From: Paraburkholderia atlantica
GTDB lineage: Bacteria > Pseudomonadota > Gammaproteobacteria > Burkholderiales > Burkholderiaceae
NCBI RefSeq assembly: GCF_009362785.1
Contig: NZ_WHNQ01000027.1
Coordinates: 40,894-104,893, forward strand
Reading direction: 5' to 3'
Length of the DNA: 64,000 bases
The first letter of the stretch is position 1, and every line of letters starts with the position of its first letter. Under the pieces are notes generated by a model that saw nothing but the letters and a program-made list of their open reading frames with translations, did no database searches and was not told the origin of the DNA. Below, piece after piece: positions 1-8,710 of this stretch. The position numbers and the translations under genes were made by a program.

Positions 1-21
1 GCCGGAATCACGCTCAGACAT
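1..21 (-). CDS. rimM: Ribosome maturation factor RimM, N-terminal fragment
   Basis: Only the first seven codons (MSERDSG) lie inside the window; the gene runs off the left edge. The call rests on position, directly downstream of rpsP on the same strand as in the usual rpsP-rimM-trmD-rplS operon, and on the resemblance of these residues to the start of RimM in Burkholderiaceae. RimM binds 30S ribosomal protein S19 and helps mature the head of the small subunit. A gap of 134 bases separates it from rpsP, longer than in many bacteria. Confidence 0.6.
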
Positions 22-155
22 CGAATAACCTCGACAACAACTTCGCAGCCTGCTTTGGCGTCTGCTTCAGTAAAACAAATTGCGCATCGGACTGCTCACG
101 CGAGTCGCGGGAGCCGCCGGCCGAACCGACGACGATACGCCTGCGGGCCGCCATA

Positions 156-410
156 TTAAGCAGCCGGCTGCGCCTTTTGCGCTTCCTTCACGAGACGCTC
201 GACGGTCGGCGACAGTTGCGCGCCAACACCTTGCCAGTACGTCAGGCGATCCTGAGCGATACGCAGGGACTCGCCCTTCGTAGCGACCGGGTTGTAGAAA
301 CCGACGCGCTCGATGAAGCGGCCGTCGCGACGGCTGCGCGAGTCGGTAGCGACGATGTTGTAGAACGGGCGCTTCTTGGAGCCGCCACGAGCCAAGCGGA
401 TGATGACCAT
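156..410 (-). CDS. rpsP: 30S ribosomal protein S16
   Basis: Encodes an 84-residue S16 protein, a primary 16S rRNA binder of the 30S subunit. It begins MVIIRLARGG, the conserved S16 start, and contains the typical RDGRFIE and YWQGVGAQ stretches. An in-frame upstream ATG would add 23 residues, but it overlaps the promoter; the start at 410 has an AAGGA ribosome binding site about eight bases upstream and matches family length. It is the first gene of the rpsP-rimM ribosomal operon transcribed toward the left window edge. Confidence 0.97.
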   Translation of the reverse strand: MVIIRLARGGSKKRPFYNIVATDSRSRRDGRFIERVGFYNPVATKGESLRIAQDRLTYWQGVGAQLSPTVERLVKEAQKAQPAA

Positions 411-455
411 ACTAGAATCCTTGAAAACCGGGGTTCGGAACGACTGAAACACGCG

Positions 456-484
456 ATTATAGCGGGAAACCGACGCCATAACAA
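456..484 (-). promoter_or_regulatory. Predicted sigma70 promoter of rpsP operon
   Basis: On the minus strand a perfect -10 hexamer TATAAT (461 to 456) lies 17 bases from a -35 hexamer TTGTTA (484 to 479). The predicted transcript would start near 449 and have a leader of about 40 bases before the rpsP start codon. This strength suits a ribosomal protein operon. Confidence 0.75.
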
Positions 485-581
485 ACGCTTACCGGGATAA
501 ACTGAGCAACCGGGCTGCACCGGCCTTCTACAAGAGGTTCGCGACCCCGCTCAAACGCCCGAAATACCTGAAGGAGTGCGT

Positions 582-1766
582 GTGCTACGCCAGCCGAACC
601 TCCCGTTTCCATTCGCCTTTTTTTCCTTTTTCGTGCGCTTTGCTGGACTTTCGCGCACTCCGTGCCGCCGGATTCTCCGCGTGGCAGCGGCCGCGTTGCT
701 CGCCGCGCAGGCGTTGACGGCAAACGCCGCGCTGCCCATCGAGAAAATCAAGCTGCCACCGGGCTTTCACATCGAGGTGTTGTCGGACGACGTGCCGAGC
801 GCACGCGCGATGACGTTGTCGCCCAAGGGCATTCTCTACGTGGGCAGCGAGGATGGGCACGTCTATGCGCTGGAGCTGCGAAACGGCCACGTGACGGGCC
901 GCCATGTGATCGCGTCCGGTCTGCAGATGCCAACCGGCGTAGCGTGGCGCGATGGCGCGCTGTATGTATCGGCCGTGTCGAAAATCGTGCGCTTCGATGC
1001 GATCGACTCGCACCTGAACGATCCGCCGAAACCGGTCGTCGTCACCGACAAGCTGCCGACGGACACGCATCATGGCTGGAAATTCATCGCGTTCGGCCCG
1101 GACGGTAAGCTGTACGTGCCGCAAGGCGCGCCATGCAACATTTGCCAGAGAGATCTGGACCGCTTTGCGCTGATTGGCCGCATGGACCCCGACGGTAGCC
1201 ACTACGAGGTCGTCGCGCGCGGCATCCGAAATTCGGTTGGCTTCGCATGGCACCCGGTCACCCACGAACTTTGGTTCACCGACAACGGTCGCGACCTGCT
1301 CGGCGACGACATCCCGAGCGACAAGCTCAGCCGCGCGCCACGAGTCGGCATGAACTTCGGCTTTCCGTACTGTCACGGCGGCGACACGCCCGACCCGGAG
1401 TTCGGCAAGGATCATCCGTGCAGCGAATTCACGCCGCCCGTGGTCAAGCTTGGCGCGCACGTGGCGGCGCTTGGCATGCGCTTCTACGACGGCCCGATGT
1501 TTCCAGCCGACTACCGCAACAGCATCTTCATCGCCGAGCACGGCTCGTGGAACCGCAGCAAGAAGGTCGGCTACCGCGTCGTGCGCGTGATCACCGACCC
1601 TGACGGCAGCCACGCGCGCCAGCAAGTCTTTGCCGAAGGCTGGCTGCAACCCGGCGAATCGGTCTGGGGCCGTCCCGCCGACGTGCTGCCGCTGCCGGAC
1701 GGTTCGCTGCTGATCAGCGACGATACCGCCGGCGCGATCTATCGCGTCACATATTCGGCGCCGTAG
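582..1766 (+). CDS. Exported sorbosone/glucose dehydrogenase-like protein (PQQ beta-propeller type)
   Basis: A 394-residue protein of the soluble glucose/sorbosone dehydrogenase family, which folds as a six-bladed beta-propeller; characterised members use PQQ to oxidise sugars in the periplasm. A signal peptide is visible: a basic stretch near residue 30, a hydrophobic run, and a likely cut after ALTANA (about residue 49). The mature part has family landmarks such as MPTGVAW, HHGW, RNSVGFAWHP, FTDNGRD and EHGSWNR. A CNIC pair (about 185-188) and a further Cys near 262 may form disulfides. The GTG at 582 is chosen because AAGGAG ends five bases upstream; GTG 576 overlaps that site. The substrate cannot be read from the sequence. 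Confidence 0.8.
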   Translation: MLRQPNLPFPFAFFSFFVRFAGLSRTPCRRILRVAAAALLAAQALTANAALPIEKIKLPPGFHIEVLSDDVPSARAMTLSPKGILYVGSEDGHVYALELRNGHVTGRHVIASGLQMPTGVAWRDGALYVSAVSKIVRFDAIDSHLNDPPKPVVVTDKLPTDTHHGWKFIAFGPDGKLYVPQGAPCNICQRDLDRFALIGRMDPDGSHYEVVARGIRNSVGFAWHPVTHELWFTDNGRDLLGDDIPSDKLSRAPRVGMNFGFPYCHGGDTPDPEFGKDHPCSEFTPPVVKLGAHVAALGMRFYDGPMFPADYRNSIFIAEHGSWNRSKKVGYRVVRVITDPDGSHARQQVFAEGWLQPGESVWGRPADVLPLPDGSLLISDDTAGAIYRVTYSAP

Positions 1767-1962
1767 CGCGCGGATGCACGGATGTCCGGCTGAGCGGCCC
1801 CACTCATCTGCAGCCAGGTGTGGCGCATCCCGCCGCCCGCTTTCATCGCAGGCGCCGGCCCTCAACGTGACCGCCCGCCCGTCGCAGGCGTAGAATGCGC
1901 GTCGGTCCGCGCCCTGCGGCGCGCCGCTCCTTTCGACCGCCTGTCACTCTGCCCAAGCGTTC

Positions 1963-2430
1963 ATGTCCACCGTTGCCCCGACCTCCCCGCGCTTCAGATC
2001 CAAAACGCTCACCGCCGCGTTGGCCTTCCTGTTCGGCAGCCTCGGCGCCCATCGCTTCTATCTGTATGGCATGCGGGACATCTTCGGCTGGGCCCATCTG
2101 CTCGGCACGCTGATCGGCATTCCCGGCGTGATGCTGCTGATCGCGACCGAGCGCGGGTCGGTCCCAGGCTGGGCGCTCGCGTCGATTGGCGCGGTTTCGC
2201 TGTTCGCGGCGTTTCTGGCCGCGCTCGTCTACGGGCTGCGTCCGGATGAGAAATGGGATGCGCAATTCAACGCCCACACGCAACGCAAAAGCCGCTCAGG
2301 CTGGACGGTGATTTTCGTCGTGATCTTTTCGCTGCTGATCGGTGCGTTTCTACTGATGACCGGTCTCGCGCTTGCGTTTCAGACCTACTTCGAAAGTCAG
2401 GTTGAGGCGGCCAAAGCGATTTCGCAGTAA
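1963..2430 (+). CDS. TM2 domain-containing membrane protein
   Basis: A 155-residue integral membrane protein. Residues 12-60 form a TM2 domain: a first helix (AALAFLFGSLGAHRFYLY) with the typical G-x-H-x-F-Y-x-G loop, then a second helix. Two further hydrophobic helices follow at about 70-92 and 112-138, so the protein has about four membrane segments. The function of TM2 proteins in bacteria is unknown. It stands alone between the dehydrogenase-like gene and the convergent radical SAM gene, 35 bases from the latter's stop. Confidence 0.8.
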   Translation: MSTVAPTSPRFRSKTLTAALAFLFGSLGAHRFYLYGMRDIFGWAHLLGTLIGIPGVMLLIATERGSVPGWALASIGAVSLFAAFLAALVYGLRPDEKWDAQFNAHTQRKSRSGWTVIFVVIFSLLIGAFLLMTGLALAFQTYFESQVEAAKAISQ

Positions 2431-2465
2431 CGCCCCGTAGCGGGACCAGCAAGCATTCCCTCGCG

Positions 2466-3617
2466 CTAGAAAAGCCTAAGTTGCGGATTGTCGCGCGCCG
2501 GTGCGCTTGCCTGCTGGGTGCGCGGCGAGTCGATCCGGCGAAACTGCGACATGTCGAGAATGCCGCGGTCGCGCCCGCTCAGCCCTAACCGGCGCACGGC
2601 TTTGTGAAAGCGCTGCCTGAGCAGATCCGCCCATAAGCCCTCTCCCTTCATGCGGGTCGAGAACGACGAGTCGTAATCCTTGCCGCCCCGCATGTCGTGC
2701 ACACGGTTCATCACGCGCTCGGCCCGATCCGGGAAATGTGCGCTCAGCCAATCCTTGAACAGAGGCGCGACCTCCCACGGTAACCGCAACACGATATAGC
2801 TCGCGTTGCTGGCGCCCGCTTCCGCGCACGCGTCGAGCACGCGCTCCATGTCCGGCTCGGTGACGAAAGGGATCAACGGCGCGATGCTGACGCCGACCGG
2901 TATGCCCGCCTCACTGAGCGTTCGGATCGTGCGCAGCCGACGCGACGGCGTGGCCGCGCGCGGTTCGAGCGTGCGGGCGATGTCGGCGTCCAGCGTGGTG
3001 ATGGTGATCGCCGCCATGAATTGCCCGCGCTCCGCCATCGCCGCGAGCAGGTCGATGTCGCGCTCGATCAGCGACGATTTGGTGATCGCCGCGAACGGGT
3101 GATTGCGCTCGCTGAGCACTTCGATCACCCGACGTGTAAGTCGCAAGTCGCGTTCGGCCGGCTGCCATGCGTCGGTCGCGACGCCGAGCGCGATCGGCTC
3201 GGGCACATAGGATTTCTTCGACAGTTCCCGCTCGAGCAGTTCGGGCGCGTTGATCTTCGCGTAGATGCGGCTTTCGAAATCGAGCCCCGGCGACAAACCC
3301 AAATAGCTGTGCGTGGGCCGCGCGAAGCAATAGATGCAACCGTGCTCGCAACCGCGATACGGATTCAGCGACACATTGAACGGAATGTCCGGCGACGCGT
3401 TGCGTGTGAGGATGGTTTTCGCGCGCTCCTCGAACACCTGTGTGCGCAGAACCTTCGGCTCGCCGTCTTCGTCGGCCGCCTGCCAGCCGTCATCGACGGC
3501 CTCGCGCTGGTCGACTTCGTAGCGGCCTTGCAGATTCGTGACTGCACCGCGCCCCTTGCGAGGCGCCTGCGGCGCGATCGGAAATTCGGGAATGTCAGGG
3601 GTGTCGGGGTCATCCAC
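2466..3617 (-). CDS. PA0069-family radical SAM protein (SplB-like), SOS-controlled
   Basis: A 383-residue radical SAM enzyme related to the spore photoproduct lyase (SplB) group. The iron-sulfur motif is CEHGCIYC at about residues 90-97, a C-x3-C-x2-C motif, followed by FARPTHSY. It matches the family named after Pseudomonas aeruginosa PA0069, whose reaction is not known. The start is taken as GTG at 3617: the only other upstream option, TTG at 3671, sits six bases from the predicted transcription start and adds a poorly conserved hydrophobic stretch. A LexA box overlaps the promoter about 60 bases upstream, so the gene is probably induced by DNA damage. This suggests a role in DNA repair or tolerance, but that is inference. 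Confidence 0.85.
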   Translation of the reverse strand: MDDPDTPDIPEFPIAPQAPRKGRGAVTNLQGRYEVDQREAVDDGWQAADEDGEPKVLRTQVFEERAKTILTRNASPDIPFNVSLNPYRGCEHGCIYCFARPTHSYLGLSPGLDFESRIYAKINAPELLERELSKKSYVPEPIALGVATDAWQPAERDLRLTRRVIEVLSERNHPFAAITKSSLIERDIDLLAAMAERGQFMAAITITTLDADIARTLEPRAATPSRRLRTIRTLSEAGIPVGVSIAPLIPFVTEPDMERVLDACAEAGASNASYIVLRLPWEVAPLFKDWLSAHFPDRAERVMNRVHDMRGGKDYDSSFSTRMKGEGLWADLLRQRFHKAVRRLGLSGRDRGILDMSQFRRIDSPRTQQASAPARDNPQLRLF

Positions 3618-3676
3618 GGCGGGCCACGCAAAGCAAACGCAAACAGGAAGCGCCAAAGGAAAACGGCGCAAAACAC

Positions 3677-3692
3677 CTGTATAAATATACAG
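3677..3692 (-). promoter_or_regulatory. LexA (SOS) box overlapping promoter
   Basis: CTGTATAAATATACAG fits the proteobacterial LexA consensus CTG-N10-CAG exactly, with the usual alternating TA core. On the minus strand a -35 TCGACA (3711 to 3706) and a -10 TATATT (3689 to 3684), spaced by 16 bases, place the -10 inside the box, so bound LexA would block RNA polymerase. The controlled gene is the radical SAM gene at 2466-3617. Confidence 0.85.
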
Positions 3693-3764
3693 TGTTTACG
3701 CCGTTTGTCGAGCACTTCGTTGCCCGCGAGATGCGCGATGAGCCCCCGTCAGCGATCAAGGCAC

Positions 3765-4253
3765 TTAGTCGGTCACCGCGATGGTCAGCGTCTCCTTGAT
3801 TTCCTCCATCACCACATAGCTCTTCGACTGCACCGCCCCCGGCAACTGCAGCAGGATGTCGCCGAGCAACTTGCGGTAGTCGGCCATTTCGCCGATGCGC
3901 GCCTTGATCAGATAGTCGAAATCGCCCGACACGAGGTGGCACTCGAGCACCTCGGGAATCTTCTGCACCTCGCGCCGAAACTGGTCGAACATGTTGCCGC
4001 TCTTGTGGTCGAGCGTGATCTCGACGAACACCAGCAGCGCCGCGCCCAGCTCGGCCGGGTTCACCCGTGCGTAGTAGCCGGTGATCACGCCGTCGCGCTC
4101 CATCCGCTTGACGCGCTCGATGCACGGCGTCACCGACAAACCGACCCGTTCCGCCAGGTCCTTCATCGCCATACGGCCGTCTTGCTGCAGGAGCCGCAGG
4201 ATCTTGTGATCGAGCTTATCGAGAGCCCGCACGGGATGGCGCTGGGTACGCAT
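3765..4253 (-). CDS. Lrp/AsnC-family regulator, probable controller of dadA
   Basis: A 162-residue regulator very close to E. coli Lrp. The helix-turn-helix covers about residues 14-55 (LDHKILRLLQQDGR, LAERVGLSVTPC) and the ligand-binding RAM domain follows, with LLVFVEITLD, ECHLVSGDFDYL and SYVVMEEIKE. It is divergent from dadA across a 180-base gap. In many proteobacteria an Lrp-type protein (often called DadR or BkdR) controls alanine catabolism, so control of dadA is likely. An inverted repeat in the shared gap also overlaps a possible -10 for this gene, which would allow autoregulation. Confidence 0.88.
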   Translation of the reverse strand: MRTQRHPVRALDKLDHKILRLLQQDGRMAMKDLAERVGLSVTPCIERVKRMERDGVITGYYARVNPAELGAALLVFVEITLDHKSGNMFDQFRREVQKIPEVLECHLVSGDFDYLIKARIGEMADYRKLLGDILLQLPGAVQSKSYVVMEEIKETLTIAVTD

Positions 4254-4302
4254 AGTGTTTTTGCTGAAAATGATGAAAATACGATAACAAAACCTGCTTC
4301 AC

Positions 4303-4325
4303 TGTTAATAGTATAGCGATTAACA
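4303..4325. promoter_or_regulatory. Inverted repeat in the lrp-dadA gap, candidate Lrp-type operator
   Basis: TGTTAAT (4303-4309) and ATTAACA (4319-4325) form a perfect 7-base inverted repeat with a 9-base AT-rich spacer. A minus-strand TATACT (4315 to 4310) inside the spacer could be the -10 of the regulator gene. Position and shape suit a binding site for the divergent Lrp-type regulator; binding is inferred. Confidence 0.5.
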
Positions 4326-4433
4326 CTGGGCGGACGGCATTTCACCTCACGTTGCAGCTCGTTGAATCGAATCAGATCGAATCCAGCGACGCGCGCCTTG
4401 CCCTCACTCAATTTTTGGATATCTGGAGCAGCT

Positions 4434-5720
4434 ATGCGAGTCGTCGTTTTGGGCAGTGGCGTCGTCGGTGTAACGAGCGCGTATTACCTCGCGCGCGCCG
4501 GTCACGAAGTGACCGTCATCGATCGCGAGGCCGGCCCGGCGCTCGAAACCAGTTTCGCCAATGCGGGCCAGATCTCGCCGGGCTACGCGTCGCCATGGGC
4601 GGCGCCGGGTGTGCCGCTGAAGGCCGTCAAGTGGATGTTCCAGAAACACGCGCCGCTCGCGATCCGCCTCGACGGCACCGCGTTCCAGTTGCAATGGATG
4701 TGGCAGATGCTGCAGAACTGCACGGCGCCGCGCTATGCGGTGAACAAGGGCCGCATGGTGCGGCTCGCCGAATACAGCCGCGACTGCCTGCAGGCGCTGC
4801 GCGCCGACACCGGCATCCAGTACGAAGGCCGCACCGGCGGCACGCTGCAGGTATTTCGCACGCAGCAGCAGTTCGACGGCGCCGCGAAAGACATCGCCGT
4901 GCTGCAGGAAGCCAACGTGCCGTACGAACTGCTGACGGCTGACCAGCTCGGCAAGGCCGAACCGGCGCTCGCGGCGGTGTCGCACAAGCTCACCGGCGGC
5001 CTGCGCCTGCCCGGCGACGAAACCGGCGACTGCCAGATGTTCACGACGCGCCTCGCGGCGCTCGCCGAGCAGTTGGGCGTCAAGTTCCGCTACAACACGC
5101 CGATCGACGCGCTCGCGATGGCCGGTGGCCGGATCGCCGGCGTGCAGTGCGGCGGCGAACTCGTGCGCGCGGACTCGTTCGTGGTCGCGCTCGGCTCGTA
5201 CTCGACGCGCTTCCTCGATGGCATCGTGAAGATTCCGGTCTATCCGCTGAAGGGCTATTCGATCACCGCGCCGATCGTCGACGCGACTGCGGCGCCGGTA
5301 TCGACCGTGCTCGACGAGACCTACAAGATCGCGATCACGCGCTTCGATGACCGGATTCGCGTCGGCGGCATGGCCGAGGTCGTCGGCTTCGACAAGTCAC
5401 TGCGCGAGGCGCGCCGCAAGACGCTCGAGCTTTCGGTGAACGACCTGTTCCCGGGTGGCGGCGACACGTCGAAGGCGACGTTCTGGACCGGTCTGCGGCC
5501 GATGACGCCGGATAGCACGCCGATCGTCGGCCGCACGCCACTGCCGAACCTGTTCCTGAACACCGGCCACGGCACGCTTGGCTGGACGATGTCGTGCGGC
5601 TCGGGCCAACTGCTTGCCGACCTGATGTCGGGCAAGCAGCCGGCGATTCGCGCGGACGATCTGTCGGTGCATCGCTATCTCGGCGAGACCGCGGGCGAAC
5701 ATCGGCCGGCGTATGCGTGA
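4434..5720 (+). CDS. dadA: D-amino acid dehydrogenase, small subunit
   Basis: A 428-residue FAD enzyme that oxidises D-alanine and other D-amino acids to 2-oxo acids and ammonia, passing electrons to the respiratory chain at the inner membrane. The dinucleotide fold is at the start (VVVLGSGVVG, residues 3-12), followed by the DadA signature SFANAGQISPGYASPWAAPG and a C-terminal GLRPMTPDSTPIVG and NTGHGTLGWTM. Length is typical for DadA. The ATG at 4434 follows a TGGAG site; an upstream in-frame ATG at 4362 would add 24 unconserved residues. No alanine racemase gene (dadX) follows; instead a terminator closes the unit. Confidence 0.95.
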   Translation: MRVVVLGSGVVGVTSAYYLARAGHEVTVIDREAGPALETSFANAGQISPGYASPWAAPGVPLKAVKWMFQKHAPLAIRLDGTAFQLQWMWQMLQNCTAPRYAVNKGRMVRLAEYSRDCLQALRADTGIQYEGRTGGTLQVFRTQQQFDGAAKDIAVLQEANVPYELLTADQLGKAEPALAAVSHKLTGGLRLPGDETGDCQMFTTRLAALAEQLGVKFRYNTPIDALAMAGGRIAGVQCGGELVRADSFVVALGSYSTRFLDGIVKIPVYPLKGYSITAPIVDATAAPVSTVLDETYKIAITRFDDRIRVGGMAEVVGFDKSLREARRKTLELSVNDLFPGGGDTSKATFWTGLRPMTPDSTPIVGRTPLPNLFLNTGHGTLGWTMSCGSGQLLADLMSGKQPAIRADDLSVHRYLGETAGEHRPAYA

Positions 5721-5784
5721 GTTCGAGTGCGTGCGGTGACGTGGCCCCGCCCGCACAGCGCACGCGGCAACAAAAAGCAGCAGT

Positions 5785-5822
5785 AAAAGCAAACGGCGCC
5801 CCGCGAGGCGCCGTTTGCTTTT
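5785..5822. terminator. Bidirectional rho-independent terminator
   Basis: A perfect inverted repeat AAAAGCAAACGGCGCC / GGCGCCGTTTGCTTTT around a six-base loop gives a strong stem with T-runs on both strands. It lies between convergent dadA and the acyl-CoA dehydrogenase gene and can serve both. Confidence 0.9.
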
Positions 5823-5861
5823 CAATGTGCCGCCGCGCTCGCGACGGGCATCAACGCATGC

Positions 5862-7652
5862 TCAGAACTGGTCTTCCGACAGAGCCAGCACACCCTCGCC
5901 ACCCTTCGCGCTGACGATCGACACTTCGAGCGCGGCCGCCTGTGGCAGCACATGCTCGGCGTAAAACCGTGCAGTTGCAATCTTCGCGTCATGAAACGCG
6001 GGGTCCTCGTCGCGCCTCGCCGCCGCGGCGAGCTGCGCACGCGCCATCTGCCAGCCGCCCAACACGATGCCCGCGAGCTTCAGATAAGGGACGCTGCCCG
6101 CGAACACCGCATTCGGATCGCTCTTCGCATTCGCGACAACGAAATCGACGACCGCGCCAAGCGCACGCTGCCCTTGCGCGAGCTGTGTGCGCATCGACGC
6201 GAACGCCGCGCCCTGCTGCGCGCCGAGCGCTTCAACCGTTTCGGCGATGCCAGCCAGCAGTTCCTGCGCGACCTTGCCGCCGTCGCGCAGCGTCTTGCGA
6301 CCGATCAGGTCGTTGGCCTGGATCGCGGTCGTGCCTTCATAGATCGGCAGAATGCGCGCGTCGCGGTAGTACTGCGCGGCGCCGGTTTCCTCGATGAAGC
6401 CCATGCCGCCATGCACCTGTACACCCAGGCTCGTCACGTCGATCGACAGTTCCGTGCTCCATCCCTTCACGATCGGCACCAGGTATTCGTAGATCGCCTG
6501 ATGCTTCGCGCGCGTAGCGTCGTCCGGATGACGATGCGCGATATCGCAGTGCGAGGCCGCGACGTACGCGAGCGCGCGCGACGCCTCGGTCAGGCTGCGC
6601 ATCGTCGACAGCATGCGGCGCACGTCCGGGTGCTGGATGATCGCGACCGACTGCTTCGCGGAGCCATCCACCGGACGGCTCTGCACGCGCTCCTTCGCAT
6701 ACGCGACCGCCTTCTGATATGCGCGATCCGAGATCGCGACTCCTTGCATGCCGACCGCGAAACGCGCGGCGTTCATCATGATGAACATGTATTCGAGGCC
6801 GCGATTCTCTTCACCGATCAGCTGACCCAGCGCGCCGCCGTGATCGCCGAACTGCAGCACCGCTGTCGGGCTCGCCTTGATGCCGAGCTTGTGCTCGATC
6901 GACACGCAATGCACGTCGTTGCGCTCGCCGAGCGAGCCGTCCTCGTTGACGAGAAACTTCGGCACGAGGAACAGCGAAATGCCCTTCACACCATCGGGCG
7001 CGTCAGGCGTGCGCGCAAGAACGAGATGGACGATGTTCTTCGCCATGTCGTGCTCGCCCCACGTAATGAAAATCTTCGTGCCGAACAGCTTGAACGAACC
7101 GTCGCCCTGCGGCTCGGCGCGGGTGCGTACCAGCGCGAGATCGGAGCCCGCCTGCGGCTCGGTCAGGTTCATCGTGCCGGTCCATTCGCCCGAGATCAGC
7201 TTCGGCACGAAGGTCTGTTTCTGCGCTTCGCTGCCGGCAGTCAATAGTGCTTCGATCGCGCCGTCGGTCAGCAAAGGACACAACGCGAACGACAGATTGG
7301 ACGCGTTGAGCATTTCGACGCATGGCGTCCCGATCAGCTTCGGCAGCCCCTGCCCTTCATAGTCGAGCGGATGCTGCACGCCCTGCCAGCCGCCCGCGGC
7401 GAACTGGCGGAAGGCGTCGCTAAAACCGGGCGTCGCGGTGACGACGCCATCCTTCCAGCTGCTCGGGTTGCGATCGCCGTCGACGTTTAGCGGCGCGAGC
7501 ACTTCGCCACATAGTTTCGCCGACTCTTCGAGCACGGCCCGCGCCGTGTCGAGGTTCGCGTCTTCGAAGCCGGGCAGCTTCGCGATGTCTTCGAGTCCGG
7601 CCAGTTCTTTCATCACGAACAGCATGTCCTTGATGGGCGCCGTATAGCTCAT
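5862..7652 (-). CDS. Acyl-CoA dehydrogenase, DmdC-like large form
   Basis: A 596-residue flavoprotein of the acyl-CoA dehydrogenase superfamily, long form with an extra C-terminal domain as in DmdC-type and FadE5-like enzymes. It introduces an alpha-beta double bond into acyl-CoA and passes electrons to electron-transfer flavoprotein. Visible motifs are MNLTEPQAGSDLALVRT and FGTKIFITWGEHD (FAD binding), VQVHGGMGFIEETG, and the ARILPIYEGTTAIQ region that in this family carries the catalytic glutamate. A strong GGGAGGAG site precedes the start. It lies just downstream of etfBA, its redox partner, but a terminator in between suggests partly separate transcription. The acyl chain preferred is not evident. 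Confidence 0.92.
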   Translation of the reverse strand: MSYTAPIKDMLFVMKELAGLEDIAKLPGFEDANLDTARAVLEESAKLCGEVLAPLNVDGDRNPSSWKDGVVTATPGFSDAFRQFAAGGWQGVQHPLDYEGQGLPKLIGTPCVEMLNASNLSFALCPLLTDGAIEALLTAGSEAQKQTFVPKLISGEWTGTMNLTEPQAGSDLALVRTRAEPQGDGSFKLFGTKIFITWGEHDMAKNIVHLVLARTPDAPDGVKGISLFLVPKFLVNEDGSLGERNDVHCVSIEHKLGIKASPTAVLQFGDHGGALGQLIGEENRGLEYMFIMMNAARFAVGMQGVAISDRAYQKAVAYAKERVQSRPVDGSAKQSVAIIQHPDVRRMLSTMRSLTEASRALAYVAASHCDIAHRHPDDATRAKHQAIYEYLVPIVKGWSTELSIDVTSLGVQVHGGMGFIEETGAAQYYRDARILPIYEGTTAIQANDLIGRKTLRDGGKVAQELLAGIAETVEALGAQQGAAFASMRTQLAQGQRALGAVVDFVVANAKSDPNAVFAGSVPYLKLAGIVLGGWQMARAQLAAAARRDEDPAFHDAKIATARFYAEHVLPQAAALEVSIVSAKGGEGVLALSEDQF

Positions 7653-7675
7653 TTCGGTTCTCCTCCCTTGATATG

Positions 7676-7712
7676 AAAAAAGGGCGCGGGACTTGGTCGG
7701 TCCTGCGCCCTT
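7676..7712 (-). terminator. Rho-independent terminator after etfA
   Basis: On the minus strand AAGGGCGC and GCGCCCTT, extended inward by AGGAC/GTCCC, form a stem ended by a run of six T. It follows the etfA stop and precedes the acyl-CoA dehydrogenase gene, so it should separate or attenuate the two. Confidence 0.85.
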
Positions 7713-7749
7713 CGCTTGCTTTCGGCGGCCTCTTCAGCCGCCGCGGCGC

Positions 7750-8697
7750 TTAGCCGAGTTCCTTCACGAGTTCCGGCACGAGGGTGAACAGATCACCGAC
7801 GAGGCCGTAGTCGGCCACGCTAAAGATCGGCGCTTCTTCGTCCTTGTTGATCGCGACGATGACCTTCGAGTCCTTCATGCCGGCCAGGTGCTGGATCGCA
7901 CCCGAGATGCCGACCGCGACGTACAGTTGCGGCGCGACGATCTTGCCGGTCTGGCCGACCTGGTAGTCGTTCGGCACGAAGCCCGCGTCGACGGCTGCGC
8001 GCGATGCGCCGAGCGCCGCGCCGAGCTTGTCGGCCAGCGGCTCGAGCACCTTCGTGTAGTTCTCGCCATTGCCCAGACCACGGCCGCCCGACACGATGAT
8101 CTTCGCGCTCGTCAATTCCGGACGATCGAGCTTCGTCACTTCGCGGCTCACGAACTGCGAGATGCCGGCGTCGGCTGCGGCTTCGATCTTCTCGACCGCT
8201 GCGCTGCCGCCTTCGGCTGCGACGGCGTCGAAACCGGTCGAACGTACCGTGATGACCTTGATCGGATCAGCCGATTGCACGATCGCAATGGCGTTGCCGG
8301 CGTAGATCGGACGCTCGAACGTGTCGGCGCTATCCACTGCGGTGATGTCGCTGATCTGCGCGACGTCGAGCTTCGCGGCGATACGCGGCGCGACGTTCTT
8401 GCCGTACGCGGTAGCCGGCGCGAGGATGTGCGTGTAGTTCTTCGCCGCATCTTGCACGAGCGTCAGCACTGTCGCTTCGACGTTTTCCGCGAGACCCGCT
8501 TCGAGTTGCGGCGCGTCGGCCAGCAGTACCTTGGCGACGCCGGCGATCTTCGCTGCCGCATCGGCCGCGGCCTGCGCGTTGTGACCCGCGACCAGCACGT
8601 GAATATCGCCACCGATCTTCTGTGCCGCTGCGATCGTGTTCAGCGTCGCGGCCTTGATCGACGCGTTATCGTGTTCTGCAATTACCAGATTCGTCAT
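7750..8697 (-). CDS. etfA: Electron transfer flavoprotein, alpha subunit
   Basis: A 315-residue ETF alpha subunit, which with EtfB forms the FAD- and AMP-binding carrier that moves electrons from acyl-CoA dehydrogenases to ETF:ubiquinone oxidoreductase. The C-terminal FAD domain is clear: SGGRGLGNGENY, SRAAVDAGFVPNDYQVGQTGK, PQLYVAVGISGAIQHLAGM and AINKDEEAPIF. AGGAGA precedes the ATG. It starts 13 bases after the etfB stop, so the two are co-transcribed. Length and motifs are standard. Confidence 0.97.
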   Translation of the reverse strand: MTNLVIAEHDNASIKAATLNTIAAAQKIGGDIHVLVAGHNAQAAADAAAKIAGVAKVLLADAPQLEAGLAENVEATVLTLVQDAAKNYTHILAPATAYGKNVAPRIAAKLDVAQISDITAVDSADTFERPIYAGNAIAIVQSADPIKVITVRSTGFDAVAAEGGSAAVEKIEAAADAGISQFVSREVTKLDRPELTSAKIIVSGGRGLGNGENYTKVLEPLADKLGAALGASRAAVDAGFVPNDYQVGQTGKIVAPQLYVAVGISGAIQHLAGMKDSKVIVAINKDEEAPIFSVADYGLVGDLFTLVPELVKELG

Positions 8698-8710
8698 TTC
8701 TTGCGTCTCC

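Noticed and set aside
14..154. 46-codon minus-strand open frame between rpsP and rimM
   Set aside because: It runs into the rimM start in another frame, is very Arg-rich, and lacks a clear ribosome binding site; most likely leader or spacer sequence.
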